A DNA stretch of 64,000 nt from Streptomyces sp. PTY087I2. Lineage in GTDB: Bacteria > Actinomycetota > Actinomycetes > Streptomycetales > Streptomycetaceae. Numbering within the stretch: position 1 is the first letter of the stretch; each line of letters starts with the position of its first letter. Positions 35,336 through 43,787 of the stretch are shown one piece after another. A model generated the notes under the pieces. That model saw only the letters and a list, made by a program, of their open reading frames with translations. It did not search any database and was not told the origin of the DNA. The stretch covers positions 41,511 through 105,510 of the forward strand of contig NZ_LZRD01000027.1 in assembly GCF_001687325.1 (NCBI RefSeq), in the 5' to 3' direction. The translations under genes and the position numbers were made by a program.

Positions 35336-36142
35336 GTGCACCTGGGAAACGAGACGAGCGGCAACGCCGTCATGTTCGGCCGACTGCTGCGCCACTTCCG
35401 CGAGCGGGCCGGGCTGTCGCAGGAGGCCCTGGGCGGGAGGATCGGGTTCTCCAAGTCCCAGGTAGCGATGGTCGAACGCGGGAACCGGCCGCCGAGAGGA
35501 CCGTTCGTCGAGCGCGCTGACGCCGCATTGGGTGCACAAGGTGCACTCATCGCGGCGGCGGCGGACGTGACGGGAAGCTACCTGGCGGACTGGTTCGAGG
35601 ACTTCGCGAAACTCGAGAGGAACGCGGCGGCCCGGCACGAGTACGAGACGCATGTGGTGCCCGGCCTCCTCCAGACGGAGGCGTACGCTCGCACCGTTCT
35701 ACAGGGCGGTTACCCCCCGGTGAGCGACGACGTGGTCGAAGGCCGGGTCGCGGACCGGCTGGCCCGCCAGGCGCTCATCACGCGCAAGGACGTGCCCGAC
35801 CTCAGCTTCGTCCTCGAACTGAGCGCGCTGGCCCGCCCGATCGGCGGCCGGGCCGTACACCGTCGGCAGATCGCCCGCATTCTCGAGGTGGCGCAGCTAC
35901 GCCATGTGACACTCCAGGTGATGTCTCCCCGCCGCGAGACCCACAGCGGCTTGAGCGGACCGTTCGTCCTCCTGGAAACGAGGGAACGGCGTCGGCTGGC
36001 CTACCTCGAAGTCCAGGACCACAGGGCCCTCACCGACCAAGAGCCCACCGTGGGCAACATGTTCGGCAAGTATGGCAACATGCGGGCGCAAGCTCTCGAC
36101 CCCGAGAATTCCAGCGCAGAGATCGAGAAGTTGGCCGAATGA
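35336..36142 (+). CDS. XRE-family regulator with DUF5753 domain
   Basis: This regulator of about 268 residues begins with an XRE HTH (RLLRHFRERAGLSQEALGGR then IGFSKSQVAMVERGNRPPRG). The C-terminal DUF5753 domain shows YETHVVPGLLQTEAYARTVL, RQALITRKDVPDLSFVLELS and LRHVTLQVMSPRRETHSGLS. The GTG at 35336 follows a GGGGG stretch, and an upstream start at 35306 is possible. The stop overlaps the DUF397 gene by ATGA. Such WhiJ-like pairs influence development and secondary metabolism in Streptomyces. Confidence 0.9.
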   Translation: MHLGNETSGNAVMFGRLLRHFRERAGLSQEALGGRIGFSKSQVAMVERGNRPPRGPFVERADAALGAQGALIAAAADVTGSYLADWFEDFAKLERNAAARHEYETHVVPGLLQTEAYARTVLQGGYPPVSDDVVEGRVADRLARQALITRKDVPDLSFVLELSALARPIGGRAVHRRQIARILEVAQLRHVTLQVMSPRRETHSGLSGPFVLLETRERRRLAYLEVQDHRALTDQEPTVGNMFGKYGNMRAQALDPENSSAEIEKLAE

Positions 36143-36378
36143 GCACAGAACTCCATTGGTTCAAAAGCAGCTACAGCGGCGAGAACAGCGGCAACTGCAT
36201 AGAGGTGGCGCTCACCTGGTCCAAGTCCACCTACAGCGGAAACCAGGGCGGCGACTGCGTCGAGGTAGCCACCTGCCCCCACACCGTCCACGTCCGCGAC
36301 TCCAAGGACCTCACCGTCCCCGCGCTCGCCGTCTCCCCCGACACCTGGACGTCCTTCGTGGAGTTCGCCGCGTCCTAG
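36139..36378 (+). CDS. DUF397 protein with duplicated N-terminal motif
   Basis: This 79-residue DUF397 protein is co-translated with its XRE partner. The family motif is present twice in tandem: WFKSSYSGENSGNCIEVA and then WSKSTYSGNQGGDCVEVA, followed once by the C-terminal part VHVRDSKDLTVPAL and DTWTSFVEFAA. Normal DUF397 proteins have one copy and are about 60 residues long, so this looks like an internal duplication of about 25 residues. Such small proteins act with XRE/DUF5753 regulators. Confidence 0.9.
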   Translation: MSTELHWFKSSYSGENSGNCIEVALTWSKSTYSGNQGGDCVEVATCPHTVHVRDSKDLTVPALAVSPDTWTSFVEFAAS

Positions 36379-36414
36379 GCGGCGTCACAGGTCGGCCCGG
36401 AACCCGCCGCCGCG

Positions 36415-37242
36415 CTATGCCAGGGTGTCGAAGGTGTAGTACGCCGCGTGATCCAGCATGGCAGCAGGTGTCACGTCGTTCCACGGCCGCATGACGTCGT
36501 CGACGCTCACGACGTTCCTCGTCCGGGTGGCAGGCAGGTAGGTGGAGCGGGGGTGGCGTGCCTGCCACTGCGCCCAGAGCCGGTCGATGAACGCATGGTG
36601 CAGCCAGAAGACCGGGTCGTTGGGCGAGGCGCCGGTGGCCATCTGGCCTCCGACCCACACATGCACGCGATTGTGGAGATTGGCGCCGCGCCAGCCTTCG
36701 AGGTGGTTGCGAAACCCGTCCGAAGCGCTGTTCCAGGGCGCGGAGTCGTAGGTGGGCATGGCAAGGACCGCGTCCACCTCCGAGCGGGTCGGCAACTGCG
36801 GTACGCCGGAGCCGAGCGCGCGGCGGAGGAAGCCGCGCCCGTCGACCGTCACCGTGACCGGCCATCTGCCGCCACTCACCGCGAACGGCCCCTCGGCGAC
36901 CTGCCCGTCCCTTTCGCGGCCGGTGCCTCCCAGGAAGTCGGGTGCCCACAGCGAGGCGGCGGCGGTACGGTCCACCGTCCAGTCCCAGTACGGCAGCGCC
37001 ACGGAAGGGTCGATGGCCTGGAGCGCCTGCTCGAACTGTATGAGGAATCTGCGGTGCCAGGGCAGGAAGGACGGCGACCGGTGACCCACCCGGTCGCCGT
37101 TGTCGGTGTCGCTCATGATGAAGGCGTTGTGCGTGGTCACGAAGGTGTCGTACTGGCCGGTGCGCTTGAGTTCCAGCAGCGCGTCGACGAAGCGTCGCTT
37201 CTCGGCGGCGGTGAGGCTCGCCTGGTTCTTGCGTACGGTCAT
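36415..37242 (-). CDS. melC2: tyrosinase (melanin synthesis)
   Basis: This 275-residue copper enzyme oxidises tyrosine and DOPA to quinones that form melanin. The type-3 copper ligands are visible: site A in FVTTHNAF and HRSPSFLPWHRRFL, site B in NLHNRVHVWVGG and FWLHHAFIDRLWAQW. Other conserved segments are LPYWDWTVD and GGTGRERDG. It has no signal peptide and is secreted in complex with its cofactor MelC1, encoded 46 bases upstream in the same operon. Length and motifs are those of a full Streptomyces tyrosinase. Confidence 0.97.
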   Translation of the reverse strand: MTVRKNQASLTAAEKRRFVDALLELKRTGQYDTFVTTHNAFIMSDTDNGDRVGHRSPSFLPWHRRFLIQFEQALQAIDPSVALPYWDWTVDRTAAASLWAPDFLGGTGRERDGQVAEGPFAVSGGRWPVTVTVDGRGFLRRALGSGVPQLPTRSEVDAVLAMPTYDSAPWNSASDGFRNHLEGWRGANLHNRVHVWVGGQMATGASPNDPVFWLHHAFIDRLWAQWQARHPRSTYLPATRTRNVVSVDDVMRPWNDVTPAAMLDHAAYYTFDTLA

Positions 37243-37288
37243 GAGGTTGCTCCCCGGTTCGAAAACGTTCAGCGGGCGGATGGGCTGA

Positions 37289-37702
37289 TCACAGCAGGGG
37301 TACGAGGTCGGAGCCCTGGAGCCCGATCACGGCGGCCCGGGCCACCGCGCGCGGGGTGGCGAACGTCTCGTAGTGGTTGATGACGCTGACCCACGTGCTG
37401 TCCGCGTTCCGCATCACATGCAGTTCCTCGCCGTCGACCCGCACGGAGTAGCCGCCGTGGTGCCCGTCGTCATGCGTCGGCGCGCCCTCGATGAGGCGCC
37501 CCTGAAAGGTTTCGCGGAACGGCTGCGGACTTCCGTGCCCATGCGTTTCCGAGTGCCCTGCGTGTCCCCCGGAGAGCTGATCGCTTGCGGTCCGGCGGTC
37601 GGGCGACGACCCTCCTGCCGCCCGCGCGAAGCCTGTCAGGGCGAGGCCGGTCAGAGCAGTGGCGGCAGCGCCGACAGCGCGACGACGAGTGAATGGAGAC
37701 AT
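37289..37702 (-). CDS. melC1: tyrosinase cofactor / copper chaperone
   Basis: This 137-residue MelC1-type protein is the copper-delivering and secretion partner of tyrosinase. A twin-arginine-like signal (FTRRRAVGAAATALTGLALT) begins the protein. A His-rich segment follows (SGGHAGHSETHGHGS and THDDGHHGGYSV), then the conserved core VRVDGEELHVMRNADSTWVS and VINHYETFATPRAVARAAV. It is the first gene of the melC operon. The Shine-Dalgarno is weak (GGGGG 10 bases upstream). Confidence 0.95.
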   Translation of the reverse strand: MSPFTRRRAVGAAATALTGLALTGFARAAGGSSPDRRTASDQLSGGHAGHSETHGHGSPQPFRETFQGRLIEGAPTHDDGHHGGYSVRVDGEELHVMRNADSTWVSVINHYETFATPRAVARAAVIGLQGSDLVPLL

Positions 37703-38151
37703 GGAAAAGAACCCCCAGGTACGGCGACGGGTGAACGGGGATCGAAGGCAGGCGCCCTCGAGAACCCCACGAATGACGGCATGTCACTGCCGGTGCCGCC
37801 CGACTCGGTCAGGGTCGGAGCATCCGGCATGCAGTCATGGAATATGCCTACAGCCACATGCCCGGGCGGGAGTAGTCGCGGCGATCCGGTTCGCCGCCAT
37901 ACGGACACGGCGAAACGGGAGGGGCAGAGTCCGACGATGTTGATCTTGCTGTCCCGGGAGGGGCGAATCGGAACTGCAAGGAAATATTACGGATTCACCG
38001 TCGAATCCCCGAATAATCTCCTGTCAAACACACAAAGACGTGGCATCACTCACGGCTCGAAGCTGTCCGGAACCCTCCGTCGGACACCACACCCACGAGC
38101 GGCCCGGTGTCCGGCAGCACGCCGGTCGGTAGACGTCGCGGACGTATCGCC
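37703..38151. other. upstream region of melC operon, no gene
   Basis: This should contain the melC promoter. A moderately AT-rich patch lies near 37975-38035. I recognise no gene or clear promoter boxes. Confidence 0.4.
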
Positions 38152-38218
38152 TAACTGAGCATTTCAGAATGAGTTGGTGGGGGATTTGTTGTGACATGGG
38201 CCGGGGCGGACTTTTCCC

Positions 38219-38693
38219 ATGGCGGATGGTCTTGTACCCGATGGCCTTTGGGACCGCATCGCGCCGTTGCTTCCTCCTCGCCCGCCGCGTCGTCGTCGGT
38301 ATCCGGGGCGGTTGCCGGTGGAGGACCGGGCTGCCTTGCGTGGGATCGTCTACGTGCTGCGCAAAGGGGTGAACTGGGCCGACGTGCCGGCTGCCTTCGC
38401 CGGTCGATCGCGCTCGTCCGGGCAGCAAGCACCGTCTGATCACCGACCGACACGGAACACCTCTGTCCGTTTCCCTGACTGGCGGGAACCGCCACGACGT
38501 CCCTCAGCTGATCCCGCTGCTGGACGCGATACCGCACATCCGCGGTGCTCGTGGGCGACCTCACCGCAGGCCCAAGCGGCTGTTCGGCGACCGTGGTTAC
38601 GACTACGACAAGTACCGCCGCCTGGACCAAGAGCGCCAAGCGGGAGCATCTGCCTACGCCGACTCCGAACGTCGCCCTGAGCCGGTCGGTTGA
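38219..38693 (+). pseudogene. IS5-family transposase, deleted and frameshifted
   Basis: The first frame gives a normal N-terminus (VPDGLWDRIAPLLPPRPPRR then RGIVYVLRKGVNWADVPA). From 38406 a different frame gives the catalytic middle (DRARPGSKHRLITDRHGTPL, LTGGNRHDVPQLIPLLDAI and KRLFGDRGYDYDKYRRL). The segment that should lie between, with the first catalytic Asp, is missing. The product ends prematurely in unrelated residues, without the C-terminal Glu region. It cannot encode an active transposase. Confidence 0.85.
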
Positions 38694-38737
38694 AGGAGGG
38701 CGCACCTTGGTGTTGGAAGTCGTGACAGGCTCACTGG

Positions 38738-39583
38738 ATGGATCACACATTCGACGCCCCTCCCGCTGACCGAGAGCTCCTCGACTTCGCTGTCGACTTG
38801 GCCGCGCGGGCCGGCCAGGTGTCCGCGCAGGGCTTCTTCGGAGAGTGGGGAAGCCGCCGTAAGGAAGACGGCAGCGAGGTCACCGAGATCGACCTCGCCG
38901 TCGAAGAGCTGGTCAGGGACGAGCTGGCCCGCCGTGTGCCGGAGGACGGCATCTACGGGGAGGAGAAGGGCTCGACCACCGGGCTGTCAGGGAGACGATG
39001 GATCATCGACCCCATCAACGGCACCACGTCGTTCACCCGCCGGTGGCCGCTGTTCTCCAACGACATCGCCTACGAGGACGAATATGGTCCCGCTATCGGG
39101 GTGATCAACATGCCCATGAGCCGACAGATGGTCGTAGCCGGGCGGGGCCTGGGCTGCTGGGTGCTGACCGGGGAGAGCCCGGACCTGAAATCGGGCCACC
39201 GCGCCCGAGTCACCAAGCGGACCAGCACGCGCGGAGCGAGGACACAGGCACTCAACCCGGCCGGCTGGCCGGAGGAACTCCTCACCGCTCTCCACCGACA
39301 GGTGTTCCTGATGGCGTCGATGGGCTGCATCGTTGACCTCGTCACCGGCCGCGCGGACGCCGTCGTGATCGCCGGCCCACCCATGGGTTACGAGGACGTG
39401 GCACCCATGCCCGTCATCGTGTCGGAAGCCGGCGGCCGGGCGACGGACCTCGGAGGCGAGCCCGTACTGGAAGGCGACATGACGGTGTTGGCCACCAACG
39501 GTCTACTCCACGAAGCGATCCTAAACCTGGTTGAAGGCATGCCGCGCAGCCGCGACCTGTACGCCCTCGACGACGGCGTGTAA
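38738..39583 (+). CDS. inositol monophosphatase-family phosphatase
   Basis: This 281-residue protein has the family metal-site motifs: EVTEIDLAVEELVRDEL, the Glu motif GIYGEEKGS, WIIDPINGTTSF and, near the C-terminus, GYEDVAPMPVIVSEAGGRA. In canonical members the second motif is DPIDGT. Here the second Asp, a metal ligand, is Asn, which could alter metal use or activity. Relatives dephosphorylate inositol phosphate, histidinol phosphate or PAP. The substrate here is unknown. It lies inside the IS5-like element and appears to be its passenger. Confidence 0.85.
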   Translation: MDHTFDAPPADRELLDFAVDLAARAGQVSAQGFFGEWGSRRKEDGSEVTEIDLAVEELVRDELARRVPEDGIYGEEKGSTTGLSGRRWIIDPINGTTSFTRRWPLFSNDIAYEDEYGPAIGVINMPMSRQMVVAGRGLGCWVLTGESPDLKSGHRARVTKRTSTRGARTQALNPAGWPEELLTALHRQVFLMASMGCIVDLVTGRADAVVIAGPPMGYEDVAPMPVIVSEAGGRATDLGGEPVLEGDMTVLATNGLLHEAILNLVEGMPRSRDLYALDDGV

Positions 39584-39634
39584 CTCAACAGGGTGCCGAC
39601 GCTGACGTTCATCCTGAAATGGTCAGTAACGACG

Positions 39635-40225
39635 TCAGGACGACGGGGCGGGGCTCGCTACCGGGGACTCGGCGGACCAGAAGTCGGAGCGGACGTTGGG
39701 GGTGGGGATCTCGCCCTCGTACGTGCGACCATTCGCGAGCTTCGTGGGCGGGGCCACCTTCGACTTGTCCACACAGGGACTCGTGACTTCGAAGAACGCC
39801 TGCCCCTTGTAGCCGAACTTGACCCTGATCCCGAAACCGTCCGGCGACGTGGCGATGATCGTGGGTAGGTCTTTGCTCGGATTCACCATGTCGATCCGAT
39901 AGTCGCTCGCCTTCCAGAAGCGCTCAACCACCCCCAGGAAGTTGCCCCGGCGCTGCTCGGAGACGACCGTCATGACCGTCCAGTAACGCGTTACGTCGCA
40001 GCTGCCTGTCGTTGTCGCGCGGTGGGTCCAGTCGACCTCCGGCTTGATCTCGCCGACCGTCGCGTAGAACACCTCGTCGGCACGCTCCGCTGCCTCCTGC
40101 ATGTCCATGTCTGCCACCGCCCCATTTCCGCTCTCGGCACCGCCCACCAGCCCACACCCAGCGACCAGCACACCGGCCACAACCCCCGCACAGGTCAGAT
40201 GAACAGTCCGCGCTATGCGCCTCAT
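39635..40225 (-). CDS. putative lipoprotein
   Basis: This 196-residue protein has a signal peptide ending in a lipobox LVAGCG. The mature part shows ADEVFYATVGEIKPEVDWTH, RYWTVMTVVSEQRRGNFLGV and two cysteines (GSCDV, SPCVD). No catalytic family is recognised. It is the last gene of a three-gene operon: its start overlaps the hydrolase stop by ATGA, and the WXG-like gene is first. The mobile element's right end lies only 10 bases beyond its stop, so insertion just missed the gene. Confidence 0.82.
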   Translation of the reverse strand: MRRIARTVHLTCAGVVAGVLVAGCGLVGGAESGNGAVADMDMQEAAERADEVFYATVGEIKPEVDWTHRATTTGSCDVTRYWTVMTVVSEQRRGNFLGVVERFWKASDYRIDMVNPSKDLPTIIATSPDGFGIRVKFGYKGQAFFEVTSPCVDKSKVAPPTKLANGRTYEGEIPTPNVRSDFWSAESPVASPAPSS

Positions 40226-42042
40226 CGGTGCTTCTCCCTCACGACGGCCTCAGGACGCCCGCCGACAATATTGGCGATGTTGTCCGCCGATTCCCGATCC
40301 CTATCCGGATCGAAGTACTGGGAGTGGGCCTTGAACCGTCCGGCTTCGAGCACCATCCTCGGCCCGTCGTCGACCGCGAAGCGCTGTGCCCCGAAGGCCG
40401 CGCTCGCCGGGTCCTTCCCGAAGTACACATCATCGTTGCCGAGGTCGAAGAGGTCATTCGCCGTCCTGACCCCCTCCGGACCTCCCAGCACCCAGCCGAC
40501 CGACGAGCCGAGGTACGACTCCGCCTTCGTCGGCAGGTGGGTGACCGGGTCGTTGTCGGCGGCGCCGACGAACACGTGCTCCTTGCCCACGCCGAGTTCC
40601 GTCGCCTTCTGCGCGTCCACGCCGGGGCTGCCGAGCAGGATCACATCGTCGACGCCCGGAATCCCGCCGGCCTCCTTCGCGGCCGTGCCCACGGTGAGCG
40701 AGCCGTAGGAATGCCCGATCGCCGTCACATGCGGGTCCCCGTTCCCATTCGTCGCCGAGAGGCCTGCCATGAACTCGTTGTAGGCCGGAGCACCGCGTTG
40801 GGCGTCGCCCTTCGACATGACGTCCAGGCTCTGTGGGGCGTCGTAGCCGAGCCAGATGATGGAAGCGGTAGATGGATCCACTTCCCGGGCGCCAAGGGCA
40901 GTGTCCTCAGCCCGTTTCATCGTTTCCTCGACAAAGTCCTCGTCGAGCTTGGTGCCGAGACCAGGAACGTACGCCGAGACGTTCCTGGAGGTGTCGGGGT
41001 TGCCGTACGACACGATCGCACGCCCGTTGCCCTCGTCCCCGATGCCCAGAAGATACATGGGCGGGTGACTGGACCCGTTCAGTTTGCCCTGAATCATGCG
41101 GAGGGCATTGAGCTTGGTCTTCGCCTCGTCGCCGCTCTGCCGCGCCAACTCATCGATGAGGACCGGCAGGTAGTTCCGGTTCGCCTCGTCGCGGGCCGCC
41201 GCCGGAATCCCGTCGAGATCGCCGATCAGATCCGGTGCGACCTTCAGGTACTCCTGCCGCTGTTCATCGGTCAGCCCGTCCCACCACTTCTTGCGCTCGG
41301 CGGGGTCCTTGTCCTGCGGGATGCCTTCGGCGAGGTGCATGCCCGCGGTGGAGCGGACGTCGGCGGTGTCCCGGGCGACGTCCTTCAGCGTGGCCGCGGT
41401 GACGTCGAGGCCCTTCTCCGCCCTCAGTCCGTTGAGCGTCTTCGCGTACCGGGCGTCGATCTCGCGCGCGGACCGTACGGCCCGGGCGATACGGTCGGCC
41501 ACGTCCTGCGCCTTCTCCGCGTTCGGGTTCACCGGCTTGAAGCCCGAGTAGCCGGGATACAGCGACGGCTGCCCCGGCGAGCCGAGGCCGGGCGGATCCA
41601 GTGGAAGGCGCGAGCTTCCCTGGGAACTACCGCCCGGTGCTTCCTGCTTCGCCCCGGTCAGGTCCTCGACCTTGACGGCCGGGTAGCTGACGGACCCGTC
41701 CTCGTGGACGGTGAAGTTCAGGGAGGCGGCGTCCGCGAGTGCCTGCTTCAACTGCTTTTGAGGCTCGGCGAGATCGCCGGCCAGCCCGTTGAGCGCTGTC
41801 CGGATGAGACCGCACTCCGTGTGCACGTACTGGAAGTTGCGGCTGAGGCGTCGGAGCCGGCCGAGGGCCGCCTCAGCCGAATCGCTCTCCTGGGTCTCCC
41901 GGAGCTTCGCGGACATCGCCCGGTCGACCCGCCCCCGGTCGGAGGCCGAACGGCTGGAGACCTCGTGCCATTTGTCGCCCGCCTGCGTGAACTCAGAGGT
42001 CTTGAGGTCGCGCAGCAGCTGCCAGGTCAGGGTTTCGGTCAT
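40222..42042 (-). CDS. DUF1023 alpha/beta hydrolase
   Basis: This 606-residue protein has a helical N-terminal region of about 340 residues and a C-terminal DUF1023 (Abhydrolase_8) domain. The nucleophile elbow is VTAIGHSYGSLTVGTAAKEA. Other hydrolase-domain segments are ASIIWLGYDAPQSLDVMSKG, DDVILLGSPGVDAQKA and GAADNDPVTHL, and the C-terminal HSQYFDP may hold the His. No signal peptide is present. The preceding WXG-like gene and the helical N-terminus suggest an ESX/type VII link, a common arrangement in Streptomyces. Both junctions in the operon are ATGA overlaps. Confidence 0.88.
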   Translation of the reverse strand: MTETLTWQLLRDLKTSEFTQAGDKWHEVSSRSASDRGRVDRAMSAKLRETQESDSAEAALGRLRRLSRNFQYVHTECGLIRTALNGLAGDLAEPQKQLKQALADAASLNFTVHEDGSVSYPAVKVEDLTGAKQEAPGGSSQGSSRLPLDPPGLGSPGQPSLYPGYSGFKPVNPNAEKAQDVADRIARAVRSAREIDARYAKTLNGLRAEKGLDVTAATLKDVARDTADVRSTAGMHLAEGIPQDKDPAERKKWWDGLTDEQRQEYLKVAPDLIGDLDGIPAAARDEANRNYLPVLIDELARQSGDEAKTKLNALRMIQGKLNGSSHPPMYLLGIGDEGNGRAIVSYGNPDTSRNVSAYVPGLGTKLDEDFVEETMKRAEDTALGAREVDPSTASIIWLGYDAPQSLDVMSKGDAQRGAPAYNEFMAGLSATNGNGDPHVTAIGHSYGSLTVGTAAKEAGGIPGVDDVILLGSPGVDAQKATELGVGKEHVFVGAADNDPVTHLPTKAESYLGSSVGWVLGGPEGVRTANDLFDLGNDDVYFGKDPASAAFGAQRFAVDDGPRMVLEAGRFKAHSQYFDPDRDRESADNIANIVGGRPEAVVREKHR

Positions 42043-42470
42043 CGCTTCTCGTCCGCCTTGCCGGGGACGTGGACGCCCTTGAGGGACGCCTTGACCGCGG
42101 TCTCCGACTCCCCCATCTCCTTGGCGACCGTCAGCAGGTTCCCCTGGAGCTGCTCGCACTCGTCCCGTACTGCCTGAAGGCGTTCTTCCCAGGACTTCAG
42201 CACGCTCTTGAGGGCCGCGGCGGAGCTGAATCCGGTGGCACCCGCCCCGACGCCCTCGTGGCCGCGCCCGAGCACCGTCCGGCTCGTCACCGTCCTTGTC
42301 CGCAGATCACCGGCGGTGCCGGACGCACTGGTCCAAGGGCCCTTGCTGTATTTGAGGTTCCCTGCTCCGCCTGCCCCGGCCCCAGGGCCGGAGGACGCCG
42401 AGGCAAGCCTCATCGCGGTGCCGTCTTCCGCCGGTCCGAACAGTCCCTGCCATCGCTCCGAATCGGACAC
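42039..42470 (-). CDS. WXG100-like helical protein
   Basis: This 143-residue protein is the first of a three-gene operon. It begins with SDSERWQGLFGPAED. The C-terminal half forms two helices (ALKSVLKSWEERLQAVRDEC and LQGNLLTVAKEMGESETAVK) of the type encoded directly before DUF1023 hydrolases. A loose W-x-x family resemblance rather than an exact WXG is seen. It may be a partner or chaperone of the following hydrolase. The stop overlaps that gene by ATGA. Confidence 0.78.
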   Translation of the reverse strand: MSDSERWQGLFGPAEDGTAMRLASASSGPGAGAGGAGNLKYSKGPWTSASGTAGDLRTRTVTSRTVLGRGHEGVGAGATGFSSAAALKSVLKSWEERLQAVRDECEQLQGNLLTVAKEMGESETAVKASLKGVHVPGKADEKR

Positions 42471-42585
42471 GCAACTCCCCCGTCTGCCTACGCTTCGCTC
42501 TCGCGCCTCGACAGACTAACGAAGGTCAAGCACATGTATGCGATCGGGAACGAGTTCCAGACATGGGAATGGCTGGACAACTGTG

Positions 42586-42623
42586 CTGTTCGGTCCCTTG
42601 TGCTTGCACAAGGGACCGAACAG
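42586..42623. promoter_or_regulatory. perfect 18-bp inverted repeat with 2-base centre
   Basis: CTGTTCGGTCCCTTGTGC is followed by TT and its exact complement. It lies about 115 bases upstream of the WXG-like operon and about 200 bases before the DUF6585 gene. No T run follows, so it may be an operator, a recombination site or a terminator-like hairpin. Confidence 0.7.
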
Positions 42624-42664
42624 AGAGCGCACTGTTGTAGCGAATGCATTCCGGGAAAACGAGC

Positions 42665-42733
42665 ATGGGCCTCCATGCGTCCGACACCTGGACATCGCTC
42701 GTCGAGTTCGCCGCCTCTTGGACGGTGTCTTGA
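42665..42733 (+). pseudogene. DUF397 C-terminal fragment
   Basis: The frame reads ASDTWTSLVEFAAS, nearly identical to the end of the DUF397 protein at 36139 (PDTWTSFVEFAAS), then runs on for a few residues to a TGA. The rest of the gene and its XRE partner are missing. Confidence 0.75.
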
Positions 42734-42822
42734 AATGATCATCGCTGAGCCATCTTGGGGCGCTAGCATCCCTCGTGCTCATCGCCGGACTCGGGCGATA
42801 CACCGGAGCTCAAGGGGGAGAA

Positions 42823-43641
42823 GTGACCGGAGAAGACGGGCGATCGCATGCCCAGGACCAGCTCCAGGCAAGCATCGACGAAGCCGCGGACCGCGGGCGT
42901 CTGGGCAAACGGTCCGCGACCTATCCCGGATCTCAGACGGATGGCTTCCGCGGCTGCGCCGTGGCCGCGGTGATTGTGCTCGGAGGGCTCGGACTTGTCC
43001 TGGCCCTCACGACCGAACCGATCGTGGCAGTGCTTCCCGGCGGGTTGCTCGTAGCGGTTCTGATCAGCCTTTGGTTCGATCGGCGCACGTCGAAGAGGAA
43101 TGAGGGCTTTCGGCTCGACCTGTACGAGCACGGCCTCACCGCAGTCGTGAAGGGCCAGGCCCATGCCGTGCGTTACGACAGCACATCGGTTCTCCAAAGG
43201 AGCATCCGGCACACAGGTGCCACCGGGTACACCGAGTACTGGTACACGCTCACCGATATCGACGAGCGGAACATCGTGCTGCGCGGCCGGTCGGACAGGG
43301 TGGTGAAGAAGGGGCAGTTCTCCAAACCACAGGAGTGGGGGACGGCCATCCAGCAAGGAGTGACCCGAGCACAGCTCCCCAAGGCCCTCGCCGCGATCCA
43401 CTCGGGGGAATCGCTCAACTTCGGCAAGCTGTGGATATCCCGGGAGGCAGTGGGTTCGGCGCGCGATGCCGCGAAGTGGACTCAGATCGAGGAGATCAGG
43501 GTGATCGGCGGCTACGTCAAGATCAAGATGGCCGGGAAGTGGCGTTCGCTGGGCGCCACTGCGGTGACTACCCCCGTAGTGTCAGAGATGCCGAACTTCT
43601 TCGTCTTCCTGGCCCTGGCCGACCACCTTCGCCGGCCATAG
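42823..43641 (+). CDS. DUF6585 membrane protein
   Basis: This protein of about 272 residues has a central hydrophobic hairpin (AVAAVIVLGGLGLVLALTTE and VAVLPGGLLVAVLISLWF), then a PH-like cytoplasmic domain of the DUF6585 type: FRLDLYEHGLTAVVKGQAHA, TEYWYTLTDIDERNIVLRGR, LPKALAAIHSGESLNFGKLW and VKIKMAGKWRSLGATAV. The function of the family is unknown. The GTG at 42823 is preceded by AAGGGGG. A GTG at 42775 is an alternative start. It lies upstream of two receptor kinases on the same strand, which could be functionally linked. Confidence 0.8.
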   Translation: MTGEDGRSHAQDQLQASIDEAADRGRLGKRSATYPGSQTDGFRGCAVAAVIVLGGLGLVLALTTEPIVAVLPGGLLVAVLISLWFDRRTSKRNEGFRLDLYEHGLTAVVKGQAHAVRYDSTSVLQRSIRHTGATGYTEYWYTLTDIDERNIVLRGRSDRVVKKGQFSKPQEWGTAIQQGVTRAQLPKALAAIHSGESLNFGKLWISREAVGSARDAAKWTQIEEIRVIGGYVKIKMAGKWRSLGATAVTTPVVSEMPNFFVFLALADHLRRP

Positions 43642-43787
43642 AACAGCCCGGCGGCCGGCTGGAACGGATGACGCAAAGGCGGCCGGCGCGCCACCTGACA
43701 CCGCCTCACTCCAGCCCCGTACCAACATGACAAGCGCCACTAGGATCACGTGCTGGTTCGAGTCATCCATGCGGGGGAGAGCTCAAC

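Larger units (their letters stand above)
38155..39625. mobile_element. IS5-like element with passenger gene
   Basis: The ends are 19-bp imperfect inverted repeats: CTGAGCATTTCAGAATGAG at 38155-38173, and at 39607-39625 the complement of CTGACCATTTCAGGATGAA (3 mismatches). They are flanked by TAA at 38152-38154 and 39626-39628, fitting the 3-bp TNA target duplication of the IS1031 group of IS5. The transposase is internally deleted and lacks its C-terminus. An intact inositol-monophosphatase-family gene occupies the remaining half. Without its own transposase the element could move only if one is supplied in trans. Confidence 0.75.
42471..42822. other. divergent intergenic region with hairpin and DUF397 scrap
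   Basis: It contains the perfect palindrome at 42586-42623 and the DUF397 C-terminal fragment at 42665-42733, both listed separately. It must also carry the promoter of the minus-strand operon. I see no further gene. Confidence 0.5.

Noticed and set aside
38155..39625. The phosphatase gene as an ordinary chromosomal gene beside an unrelated IS scrap
   Set aside because: Considered, but matched inverted ends and TAA on both outer sides enclose both genes, which favours one element.
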